A DNA stretch of 9,946 nucleotides, taken from the NCBI GenBank assembly GCA_013153415.1, contig JAADEO010000046.1, positions 1-9,946 on the forward strand, in the 5' to 3' direction. A program made the translations under genes and the position numbers. Source of the DNA: Deltaproteobacteria bacterium (GTDB lineage: Bacteria > Desulfobacterota > Anaeroferrophillalia > Anaeroferrophillales > Tharpellaceae). The first letter of the stretch is position 1; each line of letters begins with the position of its first letter. The notes beneath the pieces were generated by a model, which worked only from the letters and a program-made list of their open reading frames with translations, had not been told where the DNA came from and ran no database searches. Shown piece after piece: positions 6,969 through 9,946 of this stretch.

Positions 6969-7664
6969 ATGATCGAAGCCCGGGATCTGAAAAAAAGCTT
7001 TTTTCTCGGCGGCCAGGAGATCACGGTTCTCAAGGGTATCGACTTCACCATCGCTCCGGGAGAGCGCATCGCCATCTGCGGGGAATCGGGAGCCGGCAAG
7101 AGCACCATGCTCCATATCATCGGCTCACTCGACAAGCCCACCGCCGGCCGCATCACCTACGGCGGGGAAGATATCTTCTCCCGCTCGGAAGCGGAGCTGG
7201 CGCAATGGCGCAATACCAGCATCGGCTTCGTTTTCCAGTTTCATCACCTGCTGCCGGAATTCAGCGCCCTGGAAAACGTCATGACCCCGATGCTGATCGG
7301 CGGAACCGGCGGGAAAGAGGCCCGCAGACGGGCCACCAGCCTCCTGGAACAGGTGGGACTGGGTCAGCGCCTGGCTCACAAGCCCGGGGAACTCTCCGGC
7401 GGCGAACAGCAGCGCGTCGCCCTGGCCCGGGCCCTGGTCATGCGCCCCAAAGCGGTTCTGGCCGACGAACCGACCGGCAATCTCGACGAGGGCACCAGTG
7501 AAGAGATCATCAACCTGCTGCTCGACTGCAACCGTGAATTCAACACCACTTTGCTGCTGGTCACCCACAGCCCACGACTGGCGGCCCGCATGGATCGGAC
7601 CCTCTACTTAAGCAACGGACGCATCCGGGAACAAGACGACAAGCCCGTGCCCGGCACGGTTTAA
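6969..7664 (+). CDS. lolD: Lipoprotein-releasing system ATP-binding protein LolD
   Basis: Cytoplasmic ATPase that powers the adjacent LolC/E-type permease. The product is 231 residues, typical for LolD. Walker A is GESGAGKST (residues 38-46), a Q-loop lies around VFQFHHLLPEFSALENVMTP, the ABC signature is LSGGEQQR (142-149), Walker B is AVLADEP (ending at 168) followed by TGNLDEGTS, and the switch His is H200 (LLVTHS). The FQFHHLLPEF segment is characteristic of LolD within the MacB/LolD/FtsE group. GGGAGG at 6953-6958 overlaps the permease stop codon and precedes the ATG by 10 bases, consistent with translation coupled to the permease. The gene ends 14 bases before bamA. Confidence 0.95.
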   Translation: MIEARDLKKSFFLGGQEITVLKGIDFTIAPGERIAICGESGAGKSTMLHIIGSLDKPTAGRITYGGEDIFSRSEAELAQWRNTSIGFVFQFHHLLPEFSALENVMTPMLIGGTGGKEARRRATSLLEQVGLGQRLAHKPGELSGGEQQRVALARALVMRPKAVLADEPTGNLDEGTSEEIINLLLDCNREFNTTLLLVTHSPRLAARMDRTLYLSNGRIREQDDKPVPGTV

Positions 7665-7678
7665 CCGCCCAGAATTCT

Positions 7679-9946
7679 ATGACTGCAAATAAATTCAACC
7701 TGCACCGCAGGGCGCCGAAAACACTCGCCCGATCTAAGCCGACCCGGCTGCCCAGCTGTTTCTTCTGGGTCCCGCTTCTGCTGTTGACCCTGTGCATCGG
7801 CCTCGGCCCGGCCCGGGCCGCCGAGCGCTACGACGGGCTGACGGTAAAACGGATCGTCATTCTCGGCAACCGGAAAGTGACCCGGGACACGATTACCGAC
7901 AAGCTCAAAACCAAGGTCGGCGACCCGCTCTCCATCGCCACCCTGGATAAAGATATCACCAACCTCTACAGCCTCGGTTTTTTCGACGATTTGCTGGTCA
8001 ATGTCAAAAAACTCGATGCCGGGGCCGAGGTCGCGGTGATCGTAGTCGAGAAGCCGACCATCAGCGCCATCGTCATCAAGGGCAACAAGGAGGTCAAACG
8101 CAAGGAGCTGCTCAAAGAGATCCCGCTGCACACCTTCAACCTGCTCAACGATGAGAAGCTCAAGGAAAGCCTTGAAAAAATGAAGGCTTTCTACCGGGAA
8201 AAAGGCTACTATTCGGTCCGCATCAAGGCCCGGACCGTAAGTTCCGGAAAACAGCGGGTCAAGGTTGTTTTCGATATCGACGAAGGACCCAAGTGCTATG
8301 TCAAGGAGATCCGCTTCCACGGCAATGAGAGTTACAGCTCCTGGACCCTGCGCCGCAAAATCCAAACGAAGACCTACAGCTTCTTTCTCACCTGGTTGAC
8401 CGACGCCGGCATCCTCAAAAAGGACCAGCTCGAAAATGACGTCAAGATCCTCAAATCGTTCTACCTGAGCAAGGGCCACGTCAAGGCCAGGATCAGCAAA
8501 CCCAAAATCACCCTGGGCGAAAACCGGAAATGGATCTACCTCGACTTCGATATCGATGAAGGCCCGATTTTCACCATGGGCAAGATCGAGATCGTCGATC
8601 CCGAAAGCGAACAGGAGGTCCTCGACAACCTGCTCAAGATCCTCAAGGGCAAACCCGGCAAAACCTTCAGCAACCTGGATCTGCAAAGCGATATCGATAC
8701 CCTTTCGACCTACTATGCCGACCGCGGCTACGCCTATGTCGACATCGATCCCCAAACCCGGGTCGACCCCAAGAAGAGAACCGTCAGCGTCTCCTACCAT
8801 GTCAACCGCGGCACCAAGTTCTTTTTCGGCCGCATCAGCATCAGCGGCAACGCCAAGACCCGGGACAAGGTCATCCGCCGGGAGCTGCGTTTCGCCGAGG
8901 GCGATCTCTTCAGCGCCTCGGCCCTGAAACGGAGCCGGGAGAGGATCAACAATACCCAGTTCTTCTCCGAAGCCGACATCCAGACCATCCAGGATGGCGA
9001 GGAGACCATCGATGTCAAGGTCAAAGTGGTGGAGGGTTCGACCGGATCCTTCAGTGTCGGACTCGGCTACAGTACGGTCGACAGCATTATCGCCATCGCC
9101 AACATCTCCCAGAGCAACTGGCTCGGCAAAGGCCTCGATCTGACCTTCAATGTCGAACTTTCCGGTTCGCGGCAGTTCTACAACATCGGCCTGACCGATC
9201 CCTGGTTCCTCGACATGAACATGACCGCCGGCTTCAATATCTATAACGAAAGCTATGAATACGACGCCTACGATACCATCCAGCGAGGCTTCCGGGTGCA
9301 TTTCGGCAAACCGATAGACGAATACAGCAGCTGGTCGACCGGTTACAGCCTGGAAAAAATCAAGATCTACAACATCAGTCCCACGGCTTCGGACGATATC
9401 AAGGACCAGAGAGGCACCACGACCACCAGTCAACTCTACTTCTCGGTGATGCGGGACAAACGCGACAACTACCTGTTCCCGACCCGCGGCTACAAGGTCA
9501 AGGGCACGGTGGTCCTCGCCGGCGGACCGCTCGGGTTCGACAACGATTTCTACAAGATCATCCTCGAAGGGCATAAATTCTATCCCTTCATCTGGGACAG
9601 CGCCTTCCATTTCGAGGGCCGCTTCGGATACGCCGACGGTTACAACGGCGACGATCTGCCGCTCTATGAGCGTTTCTACGTCGGCGGGCTGAAAACCGTG
9701 CGCGGCTTCGATTTCGGCGAAGCCGGGCCGGAGGATGAGAACGGCGACGTCATCGGCGGGACCAAAGAGCTGATCTTCAACGCCGAATGGATCTTCCCGC
9801 TGATCAAGAACATGGGGCTCAGGGGACTGGTTTTCTACGATGCCGGTAAAGCCTTCGACGACGACGAGAACATGAGTTTCAACCTGCGCCAGAGCGTCGG
9901 TTTCGGCATTCGCTGGAAGTCGCCGATGGGACCGCTACGGGTCGAG
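7679..9946 (+). CDS. bamA: Outer membrane protein assembly factor BamA (3' end outside window)
   Basis: Core of the BAM machine that folds and inserts beta-barrel proteins into the outer membrane. The 756 codons present lack only the last part of the barrel. An N-terminal signal peptide has an unusually long basic n-region (residues 1-26), a hydrophobic core FFWVPLLLLTLCIGL and a likely cut after ARA47. Five POTRA domains follow at about 54-126, 127-204, 205-296, 297-379 and 380-453. Each ends with a beta strand and a short EKP, EGP or similar junction. POTRA3 is the longest. The barrel starts with GSFSVGLGYST (about 456) and includes the conserved loop-6 VRGF motif at 674-677, then YDAGKAF, and ends at the window edge in SPMGPLRVE, a typical near-C-terminal strand. 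No good ribosome binding site precedes the ATG. It is 14 bases after lolD and is probably cotranscribed and translated by reinitiation. Confidence 0.96.
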   Translation, partial: MTANKFNLHRRAPKTLARSKPTRLPSCFFWVPLLLLTLCIGLGPARAAERYDGLTVKRIVILGNRKVTRDTITDKLKTKVGDPLSIATLDKDITNLYSLGFFDDLLVNVKKLDAGAEVAVIVVEKPTISAIVIKGNKEVKRKELLKEIPLHTFNLLNDEKLKESLEKMKAFYREKGYYSVRIKARTVSSGKQRVKVVFDIDEGPKCYVKEIRFHGNESYSSWTLRRKIQTKTYSFFLTWLTDAGILKKDQLENDVKILKSFYLSKGHVKARISKPKITLGENRKWIYLDFDIDEGPIFTMGKIEIVDPESEQEVLDNLLKILKGKPGKTFSNLDLQSDIDTLSTYYADRGYAYVDIDPQTRVDPKKRTVSVSYHVNRGTKFFFGRISISGNAKTRDKVIRRELRFAEGDLFSASALKRSRERINNTQFFSEADIQTIQDGEETIDVKVKVVEGSTGSFSVGLGYSTVDSIIAIANISQSNWLGKGLDLTFNVELSGSRQFYNIGLTDPWFLDMNMTAGFNIYNESYEYDAYDTIQRGFRVHFGKPIDEYSSWSTGYSLEKIKIYNISPTASDDIKDQRGTTTTSQLYFSVMRDKRDNYLFPTRGYKVKGTVVLAGGPLGFDNDFYKIILEGHKFYPFIWDSAFHFEGRFGYADGYNGDDLPLYERFYVGGLKTVRGFDFGEAGPEDENGDVIGGTKELIFNAEWIFPLIKNMGLRGLVFYDAGKAFDDDENMSFNLRQSVGFGIRWKSPMGPLRVE

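Noticed and set aside
6959..7501. A 180-codon + strand frame overlapping lolD
   Set aside because: It is out of frame with the intact LolD and has an Arg/His/Gly-rich composition typical of a shifted GC-rich gene.
7661..9610. A 649-codon open frame on the minus strand opposite bamA
   Set aside because: It lies entirely antisense to a clear BamA. Long antisense frames are expected where GC-rich third positions suppress stop codons on the opposite strand, and the translation shows no recognisable domain.

Overview
The window reads as chromosomal core DNA from a Gram-negative, diderm bacterium, most likely a member of the Desulfobacterota (Desulfuromonadales / Geobacter-Pelobacter-Desulfuromonas type). 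I infer this from the gene order lysS - lolC/E-type permease - lolD - bamA, which I know from that group, from the single-permease Lol transporter, from a histone H1-like Lys/Ala/Pro tail protein, and from GC-rich coding sequence with strong G/C third-position preference. All recognisable genes lie on the + strand. I see no mobile element, CRISPR array, tRNA, rRNA or attachment site.

Layout. (1) 2-1510: the 3' part of a PAS-containing hybrid histidine kinase with a C-terminal receiver; its 5' end lies outside the window. (2) 1511-2332: a self-contained unit with a promoter bearing a perfect TTGACA box, a strong ribosome binding site, a 192-residue coiled-coil protein with a basic AKP-rich tail, and a textbook intrinsic terminator at 2301-2332. 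(3) 2333-2553: about 220 bases with no gene and only a weak promoter candidate. (4) 2554-4146: two TPR genes. The first is an inner-membrane-anchored, YfgM-like protein. The second is a PilF/PilW-like lipoprotein. A terminator-like hairpin ends only a few bases before the second gene's ribosome binding site. (5) 4208 to the window end: a tight run of lysS, a LolC/E-family permease, lolD and bamA, with gaps of 19, 15 and 14 bases. bamA is cut by the right edge shortly before its last beta strands would finish. No stretch of 300 or more bases lacks a gene.

How the genes fit together. The second half is an envelope-building cluster. LolCD extracts mature lipoproteins from the inner membrane, and BamA inserts beta-barrel proteins into the outer membrane. 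The PilF-like gene encodes a predicted lipoprotein that would itself be a Lol client. lysS is a housekeeping tRNA-charging gene that leads the run. Most of this is ordinary. The items most worth a second look are the coiled-coil/H1-tail protein and the terminator placed immediately before the PilF-like gene, which could be an attenuator.
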